Shown piece by piece: positions 10,943 through 20,478 of a DNA stretch of 54,110 nt. The translations under genes and the position numbers were made by a program. The notes beneath the pieces were generated by a model that saw nothing but the letters and a program-made list of their open reading frames with translations, searched no databases and was not told the DNA's origin. The DNA comes from Ruoffia halotolerans (GTDB taxonomy: Bacteria > Bacillota > Bacilli > Lactobacillales > Aerococcaceae), in assembly GCF_014049385.1 (NCBI RefSeq), contig NZ_JACAOA010000013.1, positions 1 to 54,110 of the forward strand, written 5' to 3'. The stretch's first letter is position 1. Every line of letters begins with the position of its first letter.

Positions 10943-10979
10943 CTCTTAAAGATTGAGGATAGAGGGAATAGAAGCGATA

Positions 10980-10988
10980 TGGTATGAT
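10980..10988 (+). promoter_or_regulatory. Extended -10 promoter of dnaE
   Basis: TGGTATGAT at 10980-10988 is a TGn-extended -10 element located between the queA terminator and the dnaE RBS (AGGAGGTGA). No good -35 is visible 17 bases upstream (TAGAGG at 10960). Confidence 0.5.
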
Positions 10989-11017
10989 ATGAACGAGAAT
11001 GATTAGGAGGTGATCCG

Positions 11018-14000
11018 ATGTTATTAAATGTTCAAAGTGAGTATTCACTTTTGAGTAGTACGTTAAGAATCAATGATTATATTGAAGAAGCCAAACGATT
11101 AGGTTATGATGCGATTGGCTTAGCAGATAATCAAGTGCTTCACGGAGCGTTACAATTTTACACACAAGCGAGAAAGATGGGTTTGAAGCCTTTAATCGGT
11201 TTAAACATTACGCTAATTGGTGGAATCAGACAAGATGAGCGTTACCCATTTATGCTGTATGCAAAGAGTGAAGCAGGTTATCACCATCTAATTAAAATTT
11301 CAAGAATGGTTGAAAATAATCACATTGATGATTTAGAAGTTTGGGCTTATTTAGAACAACAAGCAACTGATTTAGTATATATATCATCGGGAAGACTGAG
11401 TGAGATGGAACAAGCCATTATTCATGAGGATGGCGAACATGAAAAGAAGATAGTAACTTATCTTAATCAAGTATTCGGAAATAAACATGTATTTATGGGA
11501 ATGACAATCTATCCATACAATAAATCCGAAATTGAGATGTTATCACATTTTGCGCAGAAAAATCATATCCAGCAAGTGGTAGCTCAATTAGTAAATTCAT
11601 TAAATGAAGATGAAGCTTTCAGTTTACAGATCCTCGAAGCCATAAAAGACAATGAAACGATTGATCATTCATTACGTTATTCCAAAGGTTCAAACTTTTT
11701 ATTTCCAAAAGAAACACTTCGTTCAATGTATGTTAATAACGGATTAGAAGAAGTTTGGGAGAATACGGAAAACCTCGTAGCAACATTGAATGTAGCCATT
11801 GATTCAAGCCAATCTTATTTGCCAAAATATCAATCGCCTGATGATTTAACGGCCTCAGAATATGTCAAAGAATTGACGTTCAATCAACTAGAGAAGATAG
11901 GCAAAAGTCAAGATGAAACATACATCCAGCAATTAAATCATGAATTGCAAGTCATTGATCGGATGGGCTTCAGTGACTACTTCTTAATTGTATGGGATAT
12001 TATCAAATATTGTCGTGAGAAAAATATTCGAATCGGACCGGGTAGGGGTTCAGCAGCGGGTTCACTGGTCAGTTATTTATTACAAATTACATTAGTTGAC
12101 CCTATCGAATATGATTTATTATTCGAACGTTTTTTAAACCCAGAACGCTACAATATGCCCGATATTGATATCGATATTCCAGATAATAAAAGAGAAGCAG
12201 TATTAAAATACATTCAAAAAAGATACGGACATGAACAAGTCGCTCAAATTGTAACTATGGGAACCTTTGGTGCGAAAGCTTCAATTCGAGATACTTTGCG
12301 TGTCGTTGGTGCGGATAGTGATCAACTAAAACGCTGGTCGCAAGCAATACCATCGGATCAAAACCAATTAATGACTTTAGAGAGAGCAGTCAAGCAATCC
12401 AAATCATTACAAGCAATTGTTTCACAAAGCGAATTTAATCGAGACATTTTTAATGCGGCACAAACTATAGAAGGATTACCCCGTCATAATTCGACCCATG
12501 CGGCAGCAGTAGTAATTAATGATTTTCCGCTTGATTCGATTATTCCCGTCAAAGATCGTGAGAATGATTTGTTAATCACACAGTTTACAATGAACGATGT
12601 CGAACAAATGGGCTTATTAAAGATGGATTTTTTAGGATTAAGAAACTTAACAATTCTTGATAATATTATCCGTAATATTAAAGTAAATAAAAATATCGAT
12701 CTCTTAGTACAAGATATTCCGATGAATGATTATGAAACGATTAAACTGTTTCAAGAAGCCGATACAAATGGGGTATTTCAATTTGAATCAGACGGAATTA
12801 AAGATGTACTAAAACGATTAAAGCCAGAAAACTTTGAAGATATAGTCGCCGTTAATGCACTGTATCGACCAGGACCAATGAAACAAATTGATTCCTTTAT
12901 TCGAAGAAAGCACGGCAAGGAAAAAATTGAGTACGTCAACGAAGTCTTAGAACCAATATTGAATACGACTTATGGAATTATTGTATATCAAGAGCAGGTC
13001 ATGCGAATCGTCGTTGATATGGCTGGGTTTTCTCTGGGAGAATCGGATATTTTACGGCGTGCTATGGGGAAAAAGCAAGTAGACGTCATGGAAAAGGAAA
13101 GAGAGCACTTTGTAAATGGTGCCATCAATAAGGGTCATACAGAACAGGCTGCTAAAGTTGTCTACAATTATATATATGAATTTAGTAATTATGGGTTTAA
13201 TCGAGCTCATGCCGTTGTTTACTCAACCTTGGCCTATCAATTAGCTTATTTGAAAGCTAATTATACAGAAGAATTTTATCAAGCGATATTAAACAATGGG
13301 CGCTCGCAATCGACTTCTTTTAATCATTATATCCAAGAGGCTAAACGTAAATTACAGAAATTATTACCGTTGGATATTAATAAAAGTGGGGCAGGATTTA
13401 ATGTTGATGAAGGTTTGCGCATTGGTTTCAACTCAGTCAATGGTGTTAGGGGAGAACTTATTGACCATATACTGGAAGACCGGAGTCAAATGGGAGCATA
13501 TAAAAATCTATTGAACTTTCTTCAGCGATTACCACTCAATTTATTAAAAGTAGATATGATATCGCCATTAATTTATGCTGGCGCTTTTGATGGATTTGGT
13601 GCGAATCGGGCAACATTAGTACACAATTTACCCGCTATGATTCAATCCGTTGAATTCAGTGGCCAAAATATTAATTTATTCCAAGAAATGGAACCTAAAA
13701 TTGAATGGAAAGAAGATTTTTCACTGATTGAACGTTTGAATTATGAGAAAGAAGCACTCGGATTTACAATTTCAGGGCATCCGCTAGATGCGTATAAAGA
13801 TATCATTAATAATGATCCTGATTTTATTAATATTTCTGAAGCTTTGAACGCTCCATTAAAGAAAAAAGTAAAACTAATCGCAATGGTTCAAACTGTAAAA
13901 GTAATTCGAACAAAGAAAAATGATTTAATGGCTTTCTCAACAATCGGAGATGAATTTTACGCCATCGATCTTGTTGTTTTTCCAATGATTTATCAAAAAA

Positions 14001-14374
14001 GTATGCAATTGCTGAAAGAGAATAATATATTAATTATCGAAGGTACGGTAGGTGTTGACCGGCGCGACAACTTACAAATCGTCGTTGATGGATTAAAACC
14101 CGTCAGTAAATATAATAATAATCAAAAAACACCACAACCAACGAATACCATTCGTCGTTGTTTTATACAAATAGAAGATTTCGCCCAAGACCAAGCAAAA
14201 ATTGAGAATGTGAAGCAATTGGCCTTGGACAACTTTGGACCCGCTGATATCATTTTAGTCGACCGAAATCGCCAAACAATTCAATTGGATTCGCCTTATA
14301 CAATTAGTTATAGTTACCGAGTTCAACAACAACTTAAAGAAATTTTTGGTCAGGAACGAGTAGTTTTTAAATAA
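11018..14374 (+). CDS. dnaE: DNA polymerase III subunit alpha, DnaE type
   Basis: DnaE is the error-prone C-family polymerase that, in Firmicutes, works with PolC and extends RNA primers. The 1118-residue protein has an N-terminal PHP domain, a palm with PDIDID (Asp382 and Asp384) and a third carboxylate at Asp537 (KMDFLGLRNL), the GPGRGSAAGSL motif, thumb and fingers (RRAMGKK), a tandem HhH region and a C-terminal OB fold near 950-1040. The PHP metal ligands look lost: the usual HxH start reads NVQSEYSLL. So proofreading by this domain is unlikely. It has its own extended -10 promoter and AGGAGGTGA RBS. pfkA and pyk lie downstream, a common Lactobacillales order. Confidence 0.96.
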   Translation: MLLNVQSEYSLLSSTLRINDYIEEAKRLGYDAIGLADNQVLHGALQFYTQARKMGLKPLIGLNITLIGGIRQDERYPFMLYAKSEAGYHHLIKISRMVENNHIDDLEVWAYLEQQATDLVYISSGRLSEMEQAIIHEDGEHEKKIVTYLNQVFGNKHVFMGMTIYPYNKSEIEMLSHFAQKNHIQQVVAQLVNSLNEDEAFSLQILEAIKDNETIDHSLRYSKGSNFLFPKETLRSMYVNNGLEEVWENTENLVATLNVAIDSSQSYLPKYQSPDDLTASEYVKELTFNQLEKIGKSQDETYIQQLNHELQVIDRMGFSDYFLIVWDIIKYCREKNIRIGPGRGSAAGSLVSYLLQITLVDPIEYDLLFERFLNPERYNMPDIDIDIPDNKREAVLKYIQKRYGHEQVAQIVTMGTFGAKASIRDTLRVVGADSDQLKRWSQAIPSDQNQLMTLERAVKQSKSLQAIVSQSEFNRDIFNAAQTIEGLPRHNSTHAAAVVINDFPLDSIIPVKDRENDLLITQFTMNDVEQMGLLKMDFLGLRNLTILDNIIRNIKVNKNIDLLVQDIPMNDYETIKLFQEADTNGVFQFESDGIKDVLKRLKPENFEDIVAVNALYRPGPMKQIDSFIRRKHGKEKIEYVNEVLEPILNTTYGIIVYQEQVMRIVVDMAGFSLGESDILRRAMGKKQVDVMEKEREHFVNGAINKGHTEQAAKVVYNYIYEFSNYGFNRAHAVVYSTLAYQLAYLKANYTEEFYQAILNNGRSQSTSFNHYIQEAKRKLQKLLPLDINKSGAGFNVDEGLRIGFNSVNGVRGELIDHILEDRSQMGAYKNLLNFLQRLPLNLLKVDMISPLIYAGAFDGFGANRATLVHNLPAMIQSVEFSGQNINLFQEMEPKIEWKEDFSLIERLNYEKEALGFTISGHPLDAYKDIINNDPDFINISEALNAPLKKKVKLIAMVQTVKVIRTKKNDLMAFSTIGDEFYAIDLVVFPMIYQKSMQLLKENNILIIEGTVGVDRRDNLQIVVDGLKPVSKYNNNQKTPQPTNTIRRCFIQIEDFAQDQAKIENVKQLALDNFGPADIILVDRNRQTIQLDSPYTISYSYRVQQQLKEIFGQERVVFK

Positions 14375-14405
14375 ATCATTTAATTACTGATATTAAAGCA
14401 ATAAA

Positions 14406-14430
14406 ATGAAAGTGAAAACGTTCCTTTCAT
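14406..14430. promoter_or_regulatory. Inverted repeat, possible cre/operator upstream of pfkA
   Basis: ATGAAAG and CTTTCAT (7-bp arms) flank TGAAAACGTTC. The core TGAAAACGTT matches the left ten positions of the CcpA cre consensus TGWAARCGYT, but the right half is shifted by two bases. It sits about 20-45 bases upstream of the candidate -35. CcpA control of pfk-pyk operons is known in lactic acid bacteria; function at this site is inference. Confidence 0.35.
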
Positions 14431-14450
14431 AAAAAAAGAATTGAAATGAT

Positions 14451-14479
14451 ATGACTTTATATATGAATAATGATAAAAT
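14451..14479 (+). promoter_or_regulatory. Possible promoter of pfkA-pyk
   Basis: ATGACT (14451-14456) and TAAAAT (14474-14479) are 17 bases apart and lie about 55 bases upstream of the pfkA ATG. Confidence 0.4.
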
Positions 14480-14532
14480 AACGGCAGTGGTAAAAATCTT
14501 ACCAATCTGTATTATTGAATTAGAGGTGGAAA

Positions 14533-15513
14533 ATGGAAATCAAACGTATTGCCGTTTTAACTAGTGGTGGTGATGCACCTGGTATGAACGCAGCTATTCG
14601 TGCAGTTGTTGAGCAGGGTATTCATCATGGTTTAGAAGTTTATGGAGTATACTATGGTTATCGTGGTTTAGTAGAAGGAGATTTCCGACTACTAACACTC
14701 TCAGATGTGCATCATAACATTCGACGTGGTGGAACAATGTTATATTCAGCACGCTATCCTGAATTTAAACACAAAGAGTATCAAGAAAAAGCAATTAGCC
14801 AATTAGAAAAATTTGGTATTGATGCTTTAGTGGTTATAGGTGGTGACGGATCATTTGCCGGAGCTTTAAGTTTATCTAAATTAGGTTTCCCAGCCGTAGG
14901 AATTCCTGGAACAATCGATAATGATATCCCTGGAACAGAATACACTATCGGATTTGATTCAGCTGTCAGTGTCGCCTTAGACGCAATTGATAAAATTTCA
15001 GATACTGCTGCATCACATAATCGTACATTTGTTGTAGAAGTAATGGGAAGACACGCTGGAGATATCGCAATTTGGGCGGGTGTAGCTGCGGGTGCAGATG
15101 CAATTATTATCCCTGAAGAAGAATTTTTAATTGAAGATGTTGTTCGCCGTACTGAAGCAGGACGCTCAGCAGGTAAAGATTATTCACTTGTTGTTCTAGC
15201 TGAAGGGGCGATGGATGTTGACAATTTCGTTGAACAATTCCAAATATTAGCGCCGGATCAAAGTGTTCGCGGTGTTACATTATCACATATTCAACGTGGT
15301 GGAACACCTACTGCACGTGACCGTGTCTTTGCAACTTTAATGGGAGCTCGATCTGTTGACTTACTAATCGAAGGACAAAAAGCTATCTACTTAGGTGTTC
15401 GTGAAGAGCAATTAACTGTTTTTGATATAGTAGAAACTTTAGAAAAAACTGAACATCAAGTTAGACAAGATCTTTTTCAATTAAATCAAAAATTAACTGA
15501 TCGTGGAAATTAA
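14533..15513 (+). CDS. pfkA: ATP-dependent 6-phosphofructokinase
   Basis: PfkA phosphorylates fructose 6-phosphate, the committed step of glycolysis. The 326-residue protein matches bacterial ATP-PFK in length and motifs: TSGGDAPGMNA at the ATP site, GGDGS at 103-107, GTIDND with catalytic Asp129, TIGFDSAV, MGRHAGD and LSHIQRGG. Glycine after GGD (GGDGS, not GGDDT) fits use of ATP rather than pyrophosphate. The RBS is AGAGGTGG. pyk follows after 27 bases with its own RBS, so the two form a glycolytic operon. The gene favours CGT arginine codons more than the upstream repair genes, consistent with high expression. Confidence 0.97.
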   Translation: MEIKRIAVLTSGGDAPGMNAAIRAVVEQGIHHGLEVYGVYYGYRGLVEGDFRLLTLSDVHHNIRRGGTMLYSARYPEFKHKEYQEKAISQLEKFGIDALVVIGGDGSFAGALSLSKLGFPAVGIPGTIDNDIPGTEYTIGFDSAVSVALDAIDKISDTAASHNRTFVVEVMGRHAGDIAIWAGVAAGADAIIIPEEEFLIEDVVRRTEAGRSAGKDYSLVVLAEGAMDVDNFVEQFQILAPDQSVRGVTLSHIQRGGTPTARDRVFATLMGARSVDLLIEGQKAIYLGVREEQLTVFDIVETLEKTEHQVRQDLFQLNQKLTDRGN

Positions 15514-15540
15514 ATTTAATTAAAAGGGGAAATATTATCA

Positions 15541-17304
15541 ATGAATATTAAAAAAACTAAGATTGTTTGTACTTTAGGACCAGCAAGTGACGCTCAAGAG
15601 ACAATGGAGCAATTAATTGAATCTGGAATGAACGTTGCTCGTTTTAACTTTTCACATGGTGATCATGAAGAGCAATTAGTTCGTTTCAACACTTTAAAAG
15701 CTGCTCGTGAAGCAACTAAACGTAACGTTGGTATCTTATTAGATACTAAAGGACCAGAAATCAGAACTCACTTAATGGCAACAGATATTGTTACTTTAGA
15801 ACAAGGTAAAACTGTTCGCATTTCTATGGAAGAAGTTGCAGGTACTGAAGAAAGATTCTCTGTTTCTTACGATCAATTAATTAACGACGTTAAAGTTGGC
15901 GGGCACATCTTATTAGATGATGGTTTAGTTGATTTATTAATCACTGAAATCGACCACGAAAATGGTGATATCGTAACAGAAATCCAAAACAACGGTATTC
16001 TTAAATCTCGTAAAGGTGTGAACGTACCAAACGTATCACTTAACCTACCAGGTATCACTGAAAAAGATGAAAATGATATTCGTTTCGGAGTACGTGAAGG
16101 AGCTGACTTTATTGCAGCAAGTTTCGTACGTCGTGCATCAGACGTTATGGAAATTCGTCAAGTACTTGAAGAAGAAGGACGTCCTAATGTTAAAATTATT
16201 TCTAAGATTGAAAACCAAGAAGGTGTAGACAACTTAGATGAAATATTAGAAGTTTCTGATGGTATCATGGTTGCCCGTGGTGACTTAGGGGTAGAAATCC
16301 CAACGCCAGAAGTTCCAATTGTGCAAAAACACATTATCAAAAAATGTAATGAAGCTGGTAAAGTTGTAATTACTGCAACTCAAATGCTCGATTCAATGCA
16401 AAGTAATCCTCGTCCAACACGTGCCGAAGCCGGTGACGTTGCGAACGCAATCTTTGATGGAACAGACGCTGTCATGTTATCAGGTGAAACTGCCGCAGGT
16501 GATTACCCAGTTGAAGCTGTTAAAACAATGTCAAGTATTGCATTACGTACGGAAGAAGCATTAGTTGGTCAAGATGCAGTTACTCTTAAAGAATATGACA
16601 AACGTGACTTAACTGAAGCGATTGGTCAAGCTGTAGGACATACAGCTCGAAACTTAGCTATTAATACAATTGTAGCAGCGACAAGTTCTGGACATACTGC
16701 TCAAATGATTTCTAAATACCGTCCACAAGCTAATATTATTGCAGCGACATTCGATAACGAAATTAGTCGTTCATTAACATTAACATGGGGAGTACAAGCT
16801 TTCGAAATCGAAGCACCAGGATCAACAGATGAGATGTTAGACTCAGCAACTCAATTGGTTCAAGAAAAAGGTTTTGCAAGTGAAGGTGACTTAATTATCA
16901 TCACTGCAGGTGTTCCAGTAACTGAATCTGGTACAACTAACTTAATGAAGATCCAATTAATCGGAACATTGTTAGCGCAAGGTGAAGGTATTGGTAGCGG
17001 AAACTACATCGGTAAAGCTGTTATTGCAAACTCTGCTGAAGAAGCAAATATTAAAACAGTTGTTGGTTCAGTATTAGTTGCTAAAAACACAGACGCTGAT
17101 TACTCTGAAGCAATCAATAAAGCTGGAGCACTTATTGTAGAAGAAGGTGGAATTACTTCTCATGCTGCAGTTGTAGGACTTGAACGTGGAATTCCAGTTA
17201 TTGTTGCAGTTGAAGGAGCATTATCTTCAATTAAAGCTGACGAATTAGTTACAGTAGATGCTCGTCGTGGACGCATTTACCGTGGAGCAACAGTAAGTAT
17301 CTAA
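15541..17304 (+). CDS. pyk: Pyruvate kinase
   Basis: Pyruvate kinase converts phosphoenolpyruvate and ADP to pyruvate and ATP. The 587-residue protein starts with KKTKIVCTLGPAS and has the substrate and metal motifs NFSHGDHEE, LLDTKGPEIRTH, ISKIENQEG, MVARGDLGVE and ITATQMLDSM. About 110 extra C-terminal residues form a PEP-utiliser-like mobile domain with GGITSHAAVVGLERGIPVIV, the long form typical of Bacilli. The RBS is AAAAGGGGAAA. Codon choice (CGT, GGT, ACT) suggests high expression. A 15-bp terminator lies 17 bases downstream, so pfkA-pyk is closed off from cvfB. Confidence 0.97.
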   Translation: MNIKKTKIVCTLGPASDAQETMEQLIESGMNVARFNFSHGDHEEQLVRFNTLKAAREATKRNVGILLDTKGPEIRTHLMATDIVTLEQGKTVRISMEEVAGTEERFSVSYDQLINDVKVGGHILLDDGLVDLLITEIDHENGDIVTEIQNNGILKSRKGVNVPNVSLNLPGITEKDENDIRFGVREGADFIAASFVRRASDVMEIRQVLEEEGRPNVKIISKIENQEGVDNLDEILEVSDGIMVARGDLGVEIPTPEVPIVQKHIIKKCNEAGKVVITATQMLDSMQSNPRPTRAEAGDVANAIFDGTDAVMLSGETAAGDYPVEAVKTMSSIALRTEEALVGQDAVTLKEYDKRDLTEAIGQAVGHTARNLAINTIVAATSSGHTAQMISKYRPQANIIAATFDNEISRSLTLTWGVQAFEIEAPGSTDEMLDSATQLVQEKGFASEGDLIIITAGVPVTESGTTNLMKIQLIGTLLAQGEGIGSGNYIGKAVIANSAEEANIKTVVGSVLVAKNTDADYSEAINKAGALIVEEGGITSHAAVVGLERGIPVIVAVEGALSSIKADELVTVDARRGRIYRGATVSI

Positions 17305-17321
17305 TCTTACATTTTAATTAA

Positions 17322-17375
17322 GAGCACCATCAAATCTACGTATTTTAACTTTGATTTGATGGTGCTCATTTTTTT
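17322..17375 (+). terminator. Strong terminator after pyk
   Basis: A perfect 15-bp stem (GAGCACCATCAAATC at 17322-17336 with its complement at 17353-17367, 16-base loop) is followed by ATTTTTTT. Confidence 0.94.
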
Positions 17376-17458
17376 ATGAATTTGCGCATAAAATACAGGT
17401 AACAAAGATTATAAAAGGTATATATTGGATGTTTAAGAAGAAATCCATGTCGACTTTA

Positions 17459-17467
17459 TGTTAAAAT
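17459..17467 (+). promoter_or_regulatory. Extended -10 promoter of cvfB
   Basis: TGTTAAAAT is a TGn-extended -10 box about 43 bases upstream of the cvfB ATG and downstream of the pyk terminator. No clear -35 is seen. Confidence 0.4.
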
Positions 17468-17509
17468 AGAAATTAAATAGCAGTAAAAATTATAAGAAGG
17501 AGGGCTTAA

Positions 17510-18370
17510 ATGGTTCAATTTGGAGAAATAATTGAAGCAAAAATTATAGATGAAAATGATCTAAGTTATTTTGCCCAAAAAGATGGTATTACATTTAATA
17601 TTCCAAAGGATTCTACTGATGAAACTTATGAAAATGGTGAAACAGTAGAGGGATTAATCTATCAAGATAAAGACGAGACGAACATCTTACAAGTAGAATT
17701 ACCAGATATTCGCCCAGGCTATTATGGATGGGGAAGAGTGATTCAATCAATATATAGTCTTGGAATTTTCGTTGATGTTGGTTTAATTAATAAAGACGTC
17801 GTAGTATCTCTGGATGATTTACCAGAAGATAATAAAAAATGGCCTCGTCACGGAGATAAGTTATACTTAACATATCAAGTTGATAATAAAGACCGTTTTT
17901 GGGGTGTTCTAGCACAAGAAGAGGATTTAAATAAATTAAAACGCAAAGCACCAGCCCGTATGATGAATCAGGAAGTTAGCGCAACAGTAATAAGCAATAA
18001 AGATGTGGGTGTTCAAGCCATATCTGTCGAAGGTTTCGAGATATTTGTTCATGAAAGTGAAATGGAACACCGACTTCGTGTAGGTGAGCCAGTACAATTA
18101 AGAATTATTCATGTTCATAAAGATGGTACTTTAAATGGATCTACGAAACCACGTGCATTTGAAGCATTAGATGATGATTCAGAAATGATTTATGCGGTTT
18201 TAAGTAAGACACCTGATAAATTCTTACCTCTACACGATAAATCAGATCCTGAAGAAATCAGAAATTATTTAGGGTTGAGTAAATCACAATTCAAACGTGC
18301 CGTTGGAAGATTGATGAAGAACGGTCGTGTTACACAAGAGAAGGAAAAAGGAATTTTTCTGAAGGATTAG
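17510..18370 (+). CDS. cvfB: CvfB-family S1 RNA-binding protein
   Basis: CvfB-type proteins are cytoplasmic RNA binders built of S1-like domains and a C-terminal winged helix; the staphylococcal member affects virulence-gene expression. The 286-residue protein has an N-terminal S1-like half, a central S1 motif (YYGWGRVIQSIYSLGIFVDVG), a third S1-like segment (ATVISNKDVGVQAISVEGFEIFVHESE), and a C-terminal region with LGLSKSQFKRAVGRLMKNGRV, typical of the winged helix. Length fits the family. A good AAGGAGG RBS and a likely promoter precede it. xerD follows after 15 bases. The RNA target is unknown. Confidence 0.88.
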   Translation: MVQFGEIIEAKIIDENDLSYFAQKDGITFNIPKDSTDETYENGETVEGLIYQDKDETNILQVELPDIRPGYYGWGRVIQSIYSLGIFVDVGLINKDVVVSLDDLPEDNKKWPRHGDKLYLTYQVDNKDRFWGVLAQEEDLNKLKRKAPARMMNQEVSATVISNKDVGVQAISVEGFEIFVHESEMEHRLRVGEPVQLRIIHVHKDGTLNGSTKPRAFEALDDDSEMIYAVLSKTPDKFLPLHDKSDPEEIRNYLGLSKSQFKRAVGRLMKNGRVTQEKEKGIFLKD

Positions 18371-18385
18371 TATAGGAGTGATTGA

Positions 18386-19282
18386 ATGGAAGAATTAATA
18401 GATGATTACGAACGTTATTTATTGATTGACCAAGGAAAATCACAAAACACCATCCAAAGTTACATGAGAGATTTGAAGAAGTTTGTTACATTTATTAACA
18501 AACAGGAAATTGTCGAAATTAACAATATTAATAAAGACACTATCCAATTGTATATTATAAGCCTGAACAAAGCGGGATTTGCAGCGAGTACAACGAATCG
18601 AATGATTTCGACCTTAAAAAACTTTTTCCACTATTTAATTAGAGAACAAAAGATGGATCACAACCCAATGGATTTAATCCAAGGGGCAAAGAATCGCAAT
18701 CATTTACCAAAAACATTAAGTTCAAAAGAAATTGATCGTTTACTTGAAGCACCGGATACGGAAACTAACAATGGTATCCGTGACCGAGCGATATTAGAAG
18801 TGATGTATGCGACGGGGTTACGGGTCAGCGAGTTAACTCATTTAAAGATGAATGAACTTCATCTTGAATTAGGCTTTATACAAACAGTCGGTAAAGGAGA
18901 TAAAGAACGAATTATCCCCATCGGTGAAGAAGCTCTTTTTTGGATTAAAAAGTATCTTGAAGAAGTTTATCCAATTTACGCTAAAAAATCGACCGATTCT
19001 ACCATTCTATTCTTAACCCAACGTGGTAAACACTTTACCCGGCAAGGAATTTGGAAAAACTTAAAAAAATATGTTAACTTGGCTGGGATTGATCACGAAG
19101 TGTCACCTCATATTTTGCGACATTCTTTTGCGACACATTTGTTAGAGAATGGGGCTGATTTAAGAATGGTCCAAGAATTACTTGGGCATTCAGACATTTC
19201 CACCACACAAATTTATACTCATGTATCCAAACAGCGACTACAAGAAATATATCGTAACTCATTTCCAAGAGCGATAGATTAA
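18386..19282 (+). CDS. xerD: Site-specific tyrosine recombinase XerD
   Basis: XerD with XerC resolves chromosome dimers at dif. The 298-residue protein has an N-terminal SAM-like core-binding domain (about 1-90) and a catalytic domain with Arg146 (ATGLRVSEL), His242 and Arg245 (HILRHSFATH), His268 (LGHSDISTT) and nucleophile Tyr277 (TQIYTH). All catalytic residues are present. The assignment as XerD rather than XerC or a phage integrase rests on context: the order xerD-deoB-punA matches ripX-drm-pupG of Bacillus. deoB starts 12 bases after the stop. No mobile-element signs surround it. Confidence 0.93.
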   Translation: MEELIDDYERYLLIDQGKSQNTIQSYMRDLKKFVTFINKQEIVEINNINKDTIQLYIISLNKAGFAASTTNRMISTLKNFFHYLIREQKMDHNPMDLIQGAKNRNHLPKTLSSKEIDRLLEAPDTETNNGIRDRAILEVMYATGLRVSELTHLKMNELHLELGFIQTVGKGDKERIIPIGEEALFWIKKYLEEVYPIYAKKSTDSTILFLTQRGKHFTRQGIWKNLKKYVNLAGIDHEVSPHILRHSFATHLLENGADLRMVQELLGHSDISTTQIYTHVSKQRLQEIYRNSFPRAID

Positions 19283-19294
19283 AGGAGTAAAAAT

Positions 19295-20464
19295 ATGACA
19301 TTTGATAGAATACATTTATTAGTTATGGACTCAGTAGGTATTGGAGAAGCAGCAGACGCTAAAGAATTTGGCGATGTTGGATCAAATACTTTAGGTAATA
19401 TTGCCAACACGGTTGGTTTAAAATTACCAAACTTAACAAAGATGGGTTTAGGAAATATAGCGCCAATTAAAGGCATCGAACCAGTTGAAAATGCTACTGC
19501 ATATTTTACTAAATTAGAAGAAGTATCTGCAGGAAAAGATACAATGACTGGACATTGGGAAATCATGGGTCTTCGTATTGACCAACCATTCCGAGTTTTC
19601 CCAGAAGGCTTCCCAGATGAATTAATTAAAAAAATTGAAACATTTTCAGGTCGCAAAATTATCGGGAATAAACCAGCTTCAGGAACTGAAATTTTAGATG
19701 AATTAGGCCAACACCAAATTGAAACAGGTGATTTAATTGTCTACACATCAGCGGACTCTGTTCTTCAAATTGCAGCTCATGAAGAAGTAATACCATTAGA
19801 AGAATTATATAAAATTTGTGAGTATGCAAGAGAAATAACTTTAGAAGATCCTTATATGATTGGTCGAATTATCGCTCGTCCTTATCTAGGTGAAGAGGGT
19901 AATTTTGAAAGAACAAGTAATAGACATGATTACGCATTAAGTCCTTTTGGAAATACAACCTTAGATTACTTGAAAGACGAATCATTTGATGTTATTTCTA
20001 TTGGTAAAATCGAAGATATCTTTAACGGTCAAGGAATTACCGAAGGTCACCGAACTGAAAGTAATATGGATGGTGTCGATAAATTAATCAAAGTGATGGA
20101 AAAAGACTTTAAAGGCATAAGCTTTACAAACCTAGTTGATTTTGATGCTAAATTCGGTCACCGTCGTAACACACAAGGATATGCAGACGCATTAGAAGAA
20201 TTTGATGCCCGTATTCCAGAAATGATAGACCACTTAGCAGAGAATGACTTATTAATTATTACGGCTGATCACGGGAATGACCCAACTTTCTCTGGAACTG
20301 ATCATACACGTGAATATATACCAGTATTAGTTTATAGCAAAGCAATCAACGAACCAAAAGAATTAGATGCAACTTACTTCAGTGATATTGCTGCGACAAT
20401 CTCTGATAACTTTTCAGTGAAACAAACTGAAGAAGGGCAATCTTTCCTAGATCAAATAAAATAA
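19295..20464 (+). CDS. deoB: Phosphopentomutase
   Basis: DeoB interconverts ribose or deoxyribose 1-phosphate and 5-phosphate, linking nucleoside salvage to central metabolism. The 389-residue product belongs to the alkaline-phosphatase superfamily. It shows the metal-binding MDSVGIGEA start, [12 protein letters not shown] with the phosphorylated-threonine region, [22 protein letters not shown] and [11 protein letters not shown]. Length is typical. The RBS AAAGGAG is in place. It sits directly upstream of punA, which generates its pentose 1-phosphate substrate, so the two act in sequence in one operon. Confidence 0.97.
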   Translation: MTFDRIHLLVMDSVGIGEAADAKEFGDVGSNTLGNIANTVGLKLPNLTKMGLGNIAPIKGIEPVENATAYFTKLEEVSAGKDTMTGHWEIMGLRIDQPFRVFPEGFPDELIKKIETFSGRKIIGNKPASGTEILDELGQHQIETGDLIVYTSADSVLQIAAHEEVIPLEELYKICEYAREITLEDPYMIGRIIARPYLGEEGNFERTSNRHDYALSPFGNTTLDYLKDESFDVISIGKIEDIFNGQGITEGHRTESNMDGVDKLIKVMEKDFKGISFTNLVDFDAKFGHRRNTQGYADALEEFDARIPEMIDHLAENDLLIITADHGNDPTFSGTDHTREYIPVLVYSKAINEPKELDATYFSDIAATISDNFSVKQTEEGQSFLDQIK

Positions 20465-20478
20465 AAGGGGTATAAACT

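Noticed and set aside
14406-14430. Inverted repeat as the terminator of dnaE
   Set aside because: On the plus strand the stem is followed by an A-run, not T-run, so it fits an operator better.
18386-19282. Tyrosine recombinase as a phage or transposon integrase
   Set aside because: It sits in a conserved housekeeping order with deoB and punA, and no phage genes or att repeats surround it.
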